From contig CAZGQY010000082.1 in NCBI GenBank assembly GCA_964528035.1, positions 1-17,225 of the forward strand: a DNA stretch of 17,225 nt. The letters are read 5' to 3'. A model generated the notes under the pieces. That model worked only from the letters and a program-made list of their open reading frames with translations. It was not told where the DNA came from and made no database searches. The position numbers and the translations under genes are program-made. Below, in pieces: positions 1 through 6,448 of this stretch (positions are counted from its first letter, which is position 1; each line of letters starts with the position of its first letter). Origin of the DNA: CAZGQY01 sp964528035 (GTDB lineage: Bacteria > Pseudomonadota > Gammaproteobacteria > Methylococcales > UBA1147).

Positions 1-417
1 ACCACCACGAATGAAATCCTCGTGTCAAGAAGTTTAGAACCGTTTCGCCGTGTGCGCCCATTATTGTGGGTGTGAAAGTTACATTTCCTGTGTTAGGACA
101 CACTATCACAATTTACTAGCCCATAAAATTATGTATTTTTTCTTGCGGGAGCATTGAGTCTGGTTGTTCAGCAGGTTGTGTGCAAATTTTTGATATATTT
201 GCTACGATTTATAGCTCTATGTAAACTTAATCCGAAATATTTATATCCCGGGGAACGCGAGCCAACAAAGCTTTGATTTGATACGATTGAGTGGAAACAA
301 TGAATCCATGGCCGTGCTTGCTGCCAATTCCATGTTAGAATCAGTAGTCACACATTGGTGTGAGAAAAGTGTTGCTCTTTTTACTGAAACGACAAAGTAT
401 TTGAAGTTTAAAATCAT
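1..417. other. Intergenic stretch with no recognised gene
   Basis: AT-rich sequence upstream of the tRNA, with no convincing gene on either strand. A 6-bp hairpin (TCACAC/GTGTGA, loop ATTG) lies at 348-363. A weak promoter-like pair, TTGCTC (372-377) and AAGTAT (395-400) with a 17-bp spacer, could serve the tRNA, but its -10 matches the consensus poorly. Frame 1 is open from the window edge to a stop at 73-75, which is too short to call. Confidence 0.55.
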
Positions 418-494
418 GCGCCCGTAGCTCAGCTGGATAGAGTGTCGGCCTCCGAAGCCGAAGGTCACAGGTTCGACTCCTGTCGGGCGCGCCA
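418..494 (+). tRNA. tRNA-Arg, anticodon CCG
   Basis: A full cloverleaf is visible. The acceptor arms GCGCCCG and CGGGCGC pair over seven bases. They are followed by discriminator G and an encoded CCA (492-494). The D-arm is GCTC...GAGT. The anticodon arm is TCGGC-CTCCGAA-GCCGA, which gives anticodon CCG reading Arg CGG codons. The T-arm is ACAGG-TTCGACT-CCTGT. All conserved bases (U33, TTCGA) are present, so it should be functional. It stands alone. No second copy of its 3' end, which would suggest an integrated element, occurs in the window. Confidence 0.97.
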
Positions 495-610
495 TCTTTC
501 TTGCTTAGCGTGTTTAAAGATAGCTTAGGTTCATAAGTAAATATATGTCTTGGATGCTGTTTGGGAAAAGCAGGAAATCGAAGATTAAATACACTTAATT
601 CGCTAATATC

Positions 611-647
611 GAATTAATATCTGAAAATGAATGGCTAATATTAATTC
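611..647. repeat. Perfect 10-bp inverted repeat, AT-rich
   Basis: GAATTAATAT (611-620) and ATATTAATTC (638-647) are perfect inverted copies with a 17-bp spacer. The surrounding 495-766 stretch holds no gene. It lies about 120 bp beyond the end of the minus-strand lipoprotein gene. There is no T-run, so it is not a standard terminator. It could be a protein-binding site or chance symmetry in AT-rich DNA. Confidence 0.4.
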
Positions 648-766
648 ATAAGTATATGAGAATTGGATTGGCGGCAGGCGGTATAACTCTACATAATTTA
701 TGTGGTGGATTGGTTATATAACCTTAGGCGACTAAAGATATATACAGTTCGCAAAACTTTTTAAGG

Positions 767-1108
767 TTACTTGATCGCTACAGTAGCAGGGACTTTTATT
801 AGGGATCTTACGATATTTCTGGAGAAAGGGGTTACGCATTCATCGGTTATTTTGGTGCCAGTTTCTCCTGTGACAATTTTTGTAGCCATCAATTGGCCTG
901 GAGGGCAAGTATCAGCGAGTTGTAAAATTTCTTTTTTGTTTTTCAATTGACCTTTTGCCAAAGTTTGATTGGAATCGGCGTCTTTTTCTTTTAATTCTGC
1001 GGTTGTACTCTTCGTTGTATTTGATGCTGTGTCGTTTTTGTGGCTATTTACTGCGCATCCGAACGTTACCCAAATGATTGTAAAACAGACAATAAAGATA
1101 TTTTTCAT
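767..1108 (-). CDS. Small putative lipoprotein, function unknown
   Basis: Encodes 113 residues. The N-terminus (MKNIFIVCFTIIWVTFGC) is a short hydrophobic signal ending in a lipobox-like TFGC with Cys18 as the probable lipidation site. The box is imperfect, lacking L/V/I at -3. The mature part is polar, Lys/Thr/Asp-rich and probably flexible up to about residue 60. It then has two further cysteines (TCPPG and DECV) that could form a disulfide in the periplasm. A TTG six bases upstream at 1114 is in frame, but I chose ATG at 1108 because GGAG at 1115-1118 sits exactly 6 bases before it and would abut the TTG. No family is recognised. The gene stands alone on the minus strand. Confidence 0.68.
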   Translation of the reverse strand: MKNIFIVCFTIIWVTFGCAVNSHKNDTASNTTKSTTAELKEKDADSNQTLAKGQLKNKKEILQLADTCPPGQLMATKIVTGETGTKITDECVTPFSRNIVRSLIKVPATVAIK

Positions 1109-1157
1109 TTTCAACTCCGTAATAGTTATAAGTTTCTATAAATAATTTAAACCTTAG

Positions 1158-1186
1158 TATCTATTCAGTTTTTTGTATATGTCCAA
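1158..1186 (-). promoter_or_regulatory. Possible promoter of the lipoprotein gene
   Basis: On the minus strand TTGGAC (1181-1186) and TAGATA (1158-1163) are separated by 17 bp. This would start transcription near 1151 and leave a leader of about 43 bases before the ATG at 1108. The -10 is only a partial consensus match, so this is a suggestion from spacing and position. Confidence 0.33.
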
Positions 1187-1596
1187 TTGAATATATACGG
1201 CATTCTCAAGTAGTTTCTATTCGAACTCTTGTAGCAGGTGGTGAATTAACCAACTACCTGTACCTTGCGTAAAATATTTTTTGAGTCGCTACCCATAGTT
1301 TTCTAAATATAGCAGTAGCCTATGTCTTAATTTTGTGACCGAATTCCCATAATGAAAATATTCCAGAATTACAGGTACTATACGGTTGCATTTGTATGAA
1401 TATGGTGGCGAATTCTATATGAATATTTAATATCTTTCCAACTATTTTCTAAGCCAATATTATTGTTAGTATCGCCTCCCTTATATTCTAGCCATGTTTG
1501 TAGTTTTCGCTGAATATTTATTTAAAATGTGGTAAAAGGCATCATCGGTAATGTGTTATTTCGCTTGTTATTGTGTGAGCGTACCAGTACTCCGTT
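1187..1596. other. AT-rich intergenic stretch, no gene called
   Basis: No gene with a start, ribosome site and family resemblance is seen. A minus-strand frame is open from 1521 to a stop at 1378-1380, but it has no start codon with a ribosome site and reads as N/I/K/Y-rich, as AT-rich random sequence does. A weak hairpin with arms CAGGT and ACCTG lies near 1235-1260. Confidence 0.5.
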
Positions 1597-1703
1597 CAGG
1601 TTGTATTGGAGCACAGGTTTTGTTGAGAGGTGCTCTGGCAGGCGAGTGAGCACAACGACGCAGATGGCCGTTTACCGACTGATGTAGCTGTCAATACAAC
1701 CTG
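1597..1703. other. 107-bp symmetrical structured element, leader RNA or small mobile repeat
   Basis: CAGGTTGTATTG (1597-1608) and CAATACAACCTG (1692-1703) are a perfect 12-bp inverted repeat enclosing 83 bp. Inside, GAGCAC (1609-1614) can pair with GTGCTC (1630-1635). The same GTGCTC can instead pair with a second GAGCAC at 1648-1653, giving two mutually exclusive hairpins. The element ends 48 bases before the ATG at 1752, so it could be a regulatory leader RNA of that gene. Alternatively, the terminal inverted repeats could mark a small non-autonomous element. I see no obvious flanking target duplication. It matches no riboswitch class that I recognise. Confidence 0.5.
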
Positions 1704-1751
1704 GATGCAGTAATAGTTTTTGCATTAAGTTTTCTAACAACAACTCAATCG

Positions 1752-2384
1752 ATGATCCTAATCATGCAATTCAAGTCACTATCAATTCGCTTTTGTTTTT
1801 TACTGTTGCTGACATTCGTTTGTAACCAGAATGCTTTTGCCCATGGTGGCGTCATGTTGGAGGAGGATATTTGTATAATTCAAATTGGCTACCTAAAGGC
1901 ACACTTTACCGTTTACCAGGCAGAGACGAGTCCAGATGAGGAATTTTGTGAAGATTTACCTGATTCAAATTCAACAGTTTTCGTTCTGGAATTTCTGCGG
2001 AAAAAATTACATGGGATTTCGATTGATTTTCGAATTATCAAAGATGTTGGGGAATTAGGACCTTATACACAATGGAAAGATATTGAAAAGTTCGGGGATA
2101 TTGAAAAGTACACTGTATTGTACCAGCCGCCTGTGTCGCAGAATGGCCCTGTGTATCGGGCTGAGTATACTTTTGACGAGCCTGGGCTTTATATTGGAAT
2201 CGTAACGGCTAAACACCCGACTAAGGAGTTAATGTATCGGGCTGTCTTTCCGTTTGAGGTCGGTGGAAGGTCAGATTTTGGCTATTTGCCTCTACTGATC
2301 TTTTTCGCTTTGTTGGTTGAGTTGTACTATTTATACAGCAACGGTGCGCTACAGGGTTGGTTGCGAAAATTAGTCAGAGATTGA
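1752..2384 (+). CDS. Secreted, C-terminally anchored protein with N-terminal histidine, possible copper binder
   Basis: Encodes 210 residues. A Sec signal peptide ends at AFA (residues 28-30), so the mature chain should begin His31-Gly-Gly. A second histidine lies in KAHFT (His51), and two cysteines (Cys41, Cys66) could form a disulfide. The middle reads as a beta-rich extracytoplasmic domain. One membrane helix (about 177-195) and a basic tail follow, giving a periplasmic domain anchored at its C-terminus. It resembles an unnamed conserved family that I recall from gammaproteobacteria, but I cannot give a function. An N-terminal His plus an internal His is how histidine-brace copper proteins (CopC-like, LPMO-like) bind copper, so a copper role is an inference, helped by heme O synthase nearby. 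Neither ATG (1752 or 1764) has a good ribosome site. The second gives a neater signal peptide. Confidence 0.82.
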   Translation: MILIMQFKSLSIRFCFLLLLTFVCNQNAFAHGGVMLEEDICIIQIGYLKAHFTVYQAETSPDEEFCEDLPDSNSTVFVLEFLRKKLHGISIDFRIIKDVGELGPYTQWKDIEKFGDIEKYTVLYQPPVSQNGPVYRAEYTFDEPGLYIGIVTAKHPTKELMYRAVFPFEVGGRSDFGYLPLLIFFALLVELYYLYSNGALQGWLRKLVRD

Positions 2385-2510
2385 TGAGTTTGTTGGTTTG
2401 GATTTAGAGCTATGGTACTGCAAACGATAAGGCGTATCTCGGTGGCCAAATGGTGCGCGCCTTAGATGGTAAAGCTCAATGAGCCGGTGTCGGTATTGCA
2501 GATTATCTAT

Positions 2511-2538
2511 ACCCGGTAGCTACAAAAGCCTACCGGGT
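2511..2538. terminator. Hairpin between convergent genes
   Basis: ACCCGGTAG (2511-2519) and CTACCGGGT (2530-2538) form a perfect 9-bp GC-rich stem with a 10-base loop. It lies between the stop of the plus-strand gene (2384) and the stop of the minus-strand oxidoreductase (2562), where a bidirectional terminator is expected. No clear T-run follows on either strand, so efficiency is uncertain. Confidence 0.55.
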
Positions 2539-2561
2539 GATTAGTATGAATCGACTAAGGT

Positions 2562-3776
2562 CTAAGGCTTAAATTCTTTATGTGGTACTTCAAAATCGAT
2601 TCCTTTCAGCATGATTTTCCAGTAAAGGAATGGGAAGAAATAACGTTTCATTAACCAGTAGCTATAGCGCTGTTTGGTGGGATCTAACGGAAATGACGGA
2701 GCCACTTTACCGCCGTAACAGAATTCTGCCAGCATAACCGATTTTTTGCTGGTTACCAGTGGGCAGGCACCGTAGCCGTCGTAGTCTTTTGCCAAGTCCG
2801 CATTGTTGATTTTTGCTACCAGGTTACGGGCAACGATAGGTGCCTGCATACGGGCGGCTGCCGCTGTTTTTGCATTGGGTGTATTGGTTGCGTCTCCCAA
2901 CCCGAAAACATTCTCGTATTTTTTATGCTGTAAAGTTTCCGGATCTACATCGACCCATCCACCCGCGTCACTCACCGGGCTGCCTTTCAGAAAATCAGGT
3001 GCACTCTGAGGTGGAGTGATATGAATCATATCAAATGGCTTGGAGACGCGGCTTTTTTTGCCGTCCGCGTCTTCAACTTCAAATACGGCTTGCTTGGCGC
3101 TACCGTCAATAGCCACCAGTGTGCTCTTAAAGCTCGCATCGATACCGTAGTTCGCGACAACGCCTTTCAGTGCCTCGGCAAATAGAGGTACTCCGAACAT
3201 TGCGGGTAGCGAGGTGTTAAAATTGATTGATGCGGAAATATTGTTTTTCTTAAAATGATCCGCAGCCATATACATGATTTTTTGCGGCGCCCCGGCACAT
3301 TTTATCGGCATGGGCGGTTGCGTAAATAAGGCATTACCACCCTGGAAATTTTGAATGCATTCCCAGGTATAGTTTGCGTATTCGAGTAAGTAGTTGCTGC
3401 ACACGCCATTTTTACCCAGAGTGTCTTCGAGGCCGTCGATTTTCGACCAATCCAGCTGGATACCCGGGCATACGATCAGGTAGTCATATTCTACTGAATC
3501 GCCGCCGCTGAGTTTTAAGCAATTATTGTCCGGATCAAAGCTTTCTACAGCATCCTGAATCCAGTTCGTGCCTTTGGGAATACATGCGCTTTCAGACATT
3601 TGTGTGGCATCCGGGCTGTATTCTCCGCCACCGACCAGCGTAAATGCGGGTTGATAATAATGGGTATCGGACGGATCGATAATGCCGATATCCAAAGATT
3701 TATCTTTGCGTATAAGTGATGCAGCGACGGCAATCCCTGCGGATCCGCCACCAACGACAACGATTTGATGTTTCAT
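2562..3776 (-). CDS. sqr: Sulfide:quinone oxidoreductase, type II-like flavoprotein
   Basis: Oxidises sulfide to sulfane sulfur at the membrane surface and passes the electrons to quinone through FAD. The 404-residue length is normal for the family. It has an N-terminal Rossmann FAD motif (VVVGGGSAG, residues 6-14), the family string HYYQPAFTLVGGG (39-51), a second FAD motif GLGDAT (292-297) and a C-terminal aromatic, basic membrane-binding segment (about 371-391). The catalytic cysteines are probably Cys160 in PIKCAGAPQK and Cys353 in EFCYGG. The CAGAPQK string is typical of the group that includes mitochondrial SQOR. Start: AGGAGG at 3781-3786 lies 4 bases before the ATG. It follows a small ORF and cyoE on the same strand but appears to have its own promoter (3803-3831). 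No persulfide dioxygenase or rhodanese gene is adjacent. Confidence 0.93.
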   Translation of the reverse strand: MKHQIVVVGGGSAGIAVAASLIRKDKSLDIGIIDPSDTHYYQPAFTLVGGGEYSPDATQMSESACIPKGTNWIQDAVESFDPDNNCLKLSGGDSVEYDYLIVCPGIQLDWSKIDGLEDTLGKNGVCSNYLLEYANYTWECIQNFQGGNALFTQPPMPIKCAGAPQKIMYMAADHFKKNNISASINFNTSLPAMFGVPLFAEALKGVVANYGIDASFKSTLVAIDGSAKQAVFEVEDADGKKSRVSKPFDMIHITPPQSAPDFLKGSPVSDAGGWVDVDPETLQHKKYENVFGLGDATNTPNAKTAAAARMQAPIVARNLVAKINNADLAKDYDGYGACPLVTSKKSVMLAEFCYGGKVAPSFPLDPTKQRYSYWLMKRYFFPFLYWKIMLKGIDFEVPHKEFKP

Positions 3777-3802
3777 AATTCCTCCTGGATATAAAAATAT
3801 GC

Positions 3803-3831
3803 ATATTAGTTATAAAGGAACTGAAATGCAA
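3803..3831 (-). promoter_or_regulatory. Possible promoter of the sulfide:quinone oxidoreductase gene
   Basis: On the minus strand TTGCAT (3826-3831) and TAATAT (3803-3808) are spaced by 17 bp, ending 26 bp before the ATG at 3776 with the AGGAGG site in between. The matches are 3/6 and 4/6 to sigma-70 consensus, so this is a moderate candidate supported mostly by position. Confidence 0.38.
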
Positions 3832-3863
3832 CATTAAAGCATAATATTCAGTGACTTCAGTTC
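3818..3863. promoter_or_regulatory. 8-bp inverted repeat over the SQR promoter, possible operator
   Basis: GAACTGAA (3818-3825) and TTCAGTTC (3856-3863) are perfect inverted copies with a 30-bp spacer. One arm lies in the spacer of the candidate SQR promoter. The other touches the stop codon of the upstream small ORF. Such placement fits a repressor or activator site. SQR genes are often controlled by sulfide-sensing ArsR-type regulators, but no such regulator is in the window. An RNA hairpin in a read-through transcript is another option. Confidence 0.35.
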
Positions 3864-4009
3864 TATGAATCTTTTGGCTTTCCAAGTCGCTCGGCTAAAA
3901 ATAGCGTCGCTTCAAGAGTATAGTAGCTTAAGTAATTTACAAACGGCATTTTAAATTTACCAAACAGCTTGGTTTTCTGTTTGTCTTCGGCGTTGAATAA
4001 CTGATACAT
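3863..4009 (-). CDS. 48-residue small protein between cyoE and SQR, unknown
   Basis: An intact frame reads from ATG at 4009 to TAG at 3863-3865. It begins MYQLFNAEDKQKTKLFGKF and ends LFLAERLGKPKDS. The composition looks like a real protein: a basic N-terminal half, an aromatic stretch (FVNYLSYYTLEATLFLAERL, residues 23-42) that could form an amphipathic or membrane-surface helix, and a charged tail. A stop codon lies two codons before the ATG, so the start is fixed at ATG or later. Only a weak ribosome site (GGTAA) precedes it. It sits 86 bases after cyoE and 86 bases before the SQR gene, all on one strand, which suggests a small partner of respiratory membrane enzymes. That role is inference; no family is recognised. 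Confidence 0.55.
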   Translation of the reverse strand: MYQLFNAEDKQKTKLFGKFKMPFVNYLSYYTLEATLFLAERLGKPKDS

Positions 4010-4095
4010 AATTTACCATACGCCAATTTTCACGATTTAATTACAAAAAGAAATCCCATGAAAACCCGTTGTTTGTTTTTATGCTCAATCCTTGC

Positions 4096-5001
4096 TTAGA
4101 GATAATGGTCAATCAGCAATACTGCAAACAAAATCATTAAGTAGACAATAGAAAAACCAAATGTTTTCATGGCGATTCGGTCGTCGCGGGTTTTTAGCAG
4201 CACAATGGAATAATACAGAAAAATACTGTTCAGTGCTAAGGCTCCGATAAGATAAAAACTCCCACTCATATGAGTGAGATAAGGTAACAACGTGACTATT
4301 ACTAACAGTATGGTATAAAAAACAATATGAAGCCGTGTAAAATCAGCTCCGTGGGTAACCGGTAGCATGGGAATGTTGGCATTGCTGTATTCTTTTTGCT
4401 TGGCGACGGCTAATGCCCAAAAATGTGGTGGCGTCCAGACAAACACGATAAGGAACAATAGCAGAGCGTGAGGATGAACTGTCCCGGTGACTGCACACCA
4501 GCCCAAGACCGGAGGCGCTGCCCCGGCTGCACCACCGATAACAATATTTTGTGGTGTGGCATGTTTTAAATAGACTGTATAGATCAGGGCGTATCCAATC
4601 AGGGAACAAAATGTCAAAACGGCAGTCAGTGTATTCACGAACAGTACAAGTAACAGCATGGAAGTGACGCCGAGTGTTCCAGCAAACCATATGACCTGAC
4701 GGGCGTCCAACTGGCCGCTGGGTAAAGGACGATTTTTGGTGCGTCCCATAGTTGCGTCTGCGTTGCGGTCGAGAAAATGATTAAACGCCGCAGCTGAAGC
4801 AGCTGCCAGGCCTATGCCCAGGGTTCCAAATATAAGGGGTTTCAGGGGAACCATGTAAGGAACCGAAAGAAACATACCTATGACAGCGGTAAACACGATC
4901 AGAGTGACAACTTTGGGTTTACAGAGAACTATATAATTGTTCCAGACCGGTAGTTCCTTGGATTCGTTTAGTGTACTTGCTTTCATATAAAAGCCATTCA
5001 T
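4096..5001 (-). CDS. cyoE: Protoheme IX farnesyltransferase (heme O synthase)
   Basis: Adds a farnesyl group to heme b to make heme O, needed for heme-copper terminal oxidases. It is an integral inner-membrane enzyme of the UbiA prenyltransferase superfamily. At 301 residues it has the normal length, with about nine hydrophobic helices. The first Asp-rich motif is N74-HFL-D78-RNA-D82 followed by GRTKNRPLP. The second cytoplasmic motif is around AKQKEYSNANIPMLPV (about 200-216). Start: ATG at 5001 and ATG at 4986 (MKASTLNESK) are both possible and neither has a strong ribosome site. No oxidase subunit genes are in the window, so it is detached from a cox/cyo operon here. It is divergent from the M16 operon, sharing a 73-bp intergenic region. 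It could equally be named ctaB. Confidence 0.95.
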   Translation of the reverse strand: MNGFYMKASTLNESKELPVWNNYIVLCKPKVVTLIVFTAVIGMFLSVPYMVPLKPLIFGTLGIGLAAASAAAFNHFLDRNADATMGRTKNRPLPSGQLDARQVIWFAGTLGVTSMLLLVLFVNTLTAVLTFCSLIGYALIYTVYLKHATPQNIVIGGAAGAAPPVLGWCAVTGTVHPHALLLFLIVFVWTPPHFWALAVAKQKEYSNANIPMLPVTHGADFTRLHIVFYTILLVIVTLLPYLTHMSGSFYLIGALALNSIFLYYSIVLLKTRDDRIAMKTFGFSIVYLMILFAVLLIDHYL

Positions 5002-5074
5002 CGTTTACAATAGCGACGAAACAAAATCGCCGGGTTTTCAGGCAGATTAATCCACATATTTATCAGAGAGAGAT

Positions 5075-6448
5075 ATGAGATTTATTTTTTGCAGTGTAAT
5101 AGCAGTCTTTTACCTAATTTTAAGTGTTGCAGTTGCTGAGCCTAGTGTACACGAATATACACTTAAAAATGGCTTAAAAGTTCTTGTTAAAGAGGATCAT
5201 CGTGCTCCAGTGGTTGTATCGCAAGTATGGTACAAAGTGGGTTCCAGCTACGAATACGGAGGAATCACCGGTATTTCCCACATATTGGAGCATATGATGT
5301 TCAAAGGTACGAAGACATTGAAGCCTGGAGATTTCTCCCGAATTATTGCCGAAAATGGTGGCCGCGAGAACGCATTTACAGGCCGCGATTATACTGCTTA
5401 TTTTCAACGTCTGGAGAATTCAAGGTTAAAAGTGAGTTTTAAATTAGAAGCTGACCGTATGCGTAATCTCCAATTGTTGGAGGACGAATTCGAAAAAGAA
5501 CGCAAGGTTGTCCAGGAAGAACGGCGACTGCGAACAGATGATAAACCTCGTTCCAAGACCTTCGAGTTTTTTCAGGCGACCGCTTTCACCAACGGTGGTT
5601 ATAAAAACCCTGTAATAGGTTGGCCTGATGATATCCAACAGATGACAGTCACTGATTTACAGCAGTGGTACCAGAAGTGGTATGCCCCAAATAATGCAAC
5701 TGTGGTGGTAGCGGGTGACGTTGATGCGGAGCAAGTATTTGCTCTTGCTGAAGAATATTTCGGTTTTCTTCAGGCGGGGACGCTCACAAAAGTAAAACCC
5801 AGAGTAGAGGTGCAACAGACAGGGGTGCGACGCATTACTGTTAAACTACCTGCGCAACTTCCTTATTTAATTATGGGCTATAAGGTTCCTGTCTTGAATA
5901 CCATAGACAATGAGAAAGACGCTTATGCGCTTGAGGTGCTGGCCGGTATTCTTGATGGTGGAAGTAGCGCCCGGCTGGCCAGCCGCCTGGTTCGAGGCAA
6001 ACAAATTGCTGTGAGTGCAAGTGCGAGTTATGACCTGTATGCCCGTCTTCGCTCTATGTTTATGATAAACGCAAGCCCAACCCGAGAGCAGTCTGCTGCG
6101 CAGTTGGAAAAAGCCTTGCTGGAGGAGGTTCAACTGCTACAGACACAAACGGTAACTGAAGAAGAATTAGATCGTGTTAAAGCTCAGGTTCTGGCCAATG
6201 ATACTTACGAAAAAGATTCGATATTTTATCAGGCAATGCAGATTGGGACATTAGAAACAGTTGGGTTGGGTTGGCAAAAGGCGGATGAATATGTTGATCG
6301 AATTAACCACGTAAGCGCACAGGATGTAATGGAAAGCGCGCAAAAATATTTACTTGTAGATAAACTTTCGGTTGCCTATCTGGATCCCTTGCCTCTGGAG
6401 AAAAGCAAGCCAACCCCACCGGTGACAGGAGGCCGCCATGCGCATTAA
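5075..6448 (+). CDS. M16 family zinc metallopeptidase, catalytic subunit
   Basis: A periplasmic M16B-type peptidase (pitrilysin/processing-peptidase fold), 457 residues with a signal peptide ending near AVA (residues 19-21). The inverted zinc motif is H69-IL-E72-H73, and the distal zinc ligand is expected in QEERR at Glu148 or Glu149, the usual 75-76 residues downstream. The second M16 domain occupies the C-terminal half (about 230-430). A GAGAG ribosome site precedes the ATG. The next gene, a zinc-less M16 homologue, overlaps it by 11 bases, so the two probably form an active/inactive heterodimer, as known for paired bacterial M16B proteins. The substrate is not evident. Its place beside rsmD and coaD resembles the zinc protease pair next to rsmD in Pseudomonas. 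Confidence 0.93.
   Translation: MRFIFCSVIAVFYLILSVAVAEPSVHEYTLKNGLKVLVKEDHRAPVVVSQVWYKVGSSYEYGGITGISHILEHMMFKGTKTLKPGDFSRIIAENGGRENAFTGRDYTAYFQRLENSRLKVSFKLEADRMRNLQLLEDEFEKERKVVQEERRLRTDDKPRSKTFEFFQATAFTNGGYKNPVIGWPDDIQQMTVTDLQQWYQKWYAPNNATVVVAGDVDAEQVFALAEEYFGFLQAGTLTKVKPRVEVQQTGVRRITVKLPAQLPYLIMGYKVPVLNTIDNEKDAYALEVLAGILDGGSSARLASRLVRGKQIAVSASASYDLYARLRSMFMINASPTREQSAAQLEKALLEEVQLLQTQTVTEEELDRVKAQVLANDTYEKDSIFYQAMQIGTLETVGLGWQKADEYVDRINHVSAQDVMESAQKYLLVDKLSVAYLDPLPLEKSKPTPPVTGGRHAH

Noticed and set aside
1..75. Open frame from the left edge (TTTNEILVSRSLEPFRR...) ending at TGA 73-75
   Set aside because: Only 24 codons; a stop-free run of this length is common by chance and no family is recognised. 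It could be the end of a gene lying to the left.
241..495. 84-codon minus-strand ORF across the tRNA
   Set aside because: Its first residues are the antisense of the tRNA-Arg gene, a common false ORF; no ribosome site or family resemblance.
1378..1521. Minus-strand open frame of about 48 codons (NIQRKLQTWLEYKGGD...)
   Set aside because: No start codon with a ribosome site, a stop just upstream, and an N/I/K/Y-rich composition expected from AT-rich DNA. It could be a fragment but is not supported.
1597..1703. Integron attC site
   Set aside because: The arms do not have the RYYYAAC...GTTRRRY core pattern; the AAC and GTT ends are in the wrong order.
2803..3009. 68-codon plus-strand ORF inside the SQR gene
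   Set aside because: Antisense shadow of a strongly conserved enzyme; no ribosome site.
4343..4690. 115-codon minus-strand ORF inside cyoE
   Set aside because: It is the shifted frame of the heme O synthase gene; no independent signal.
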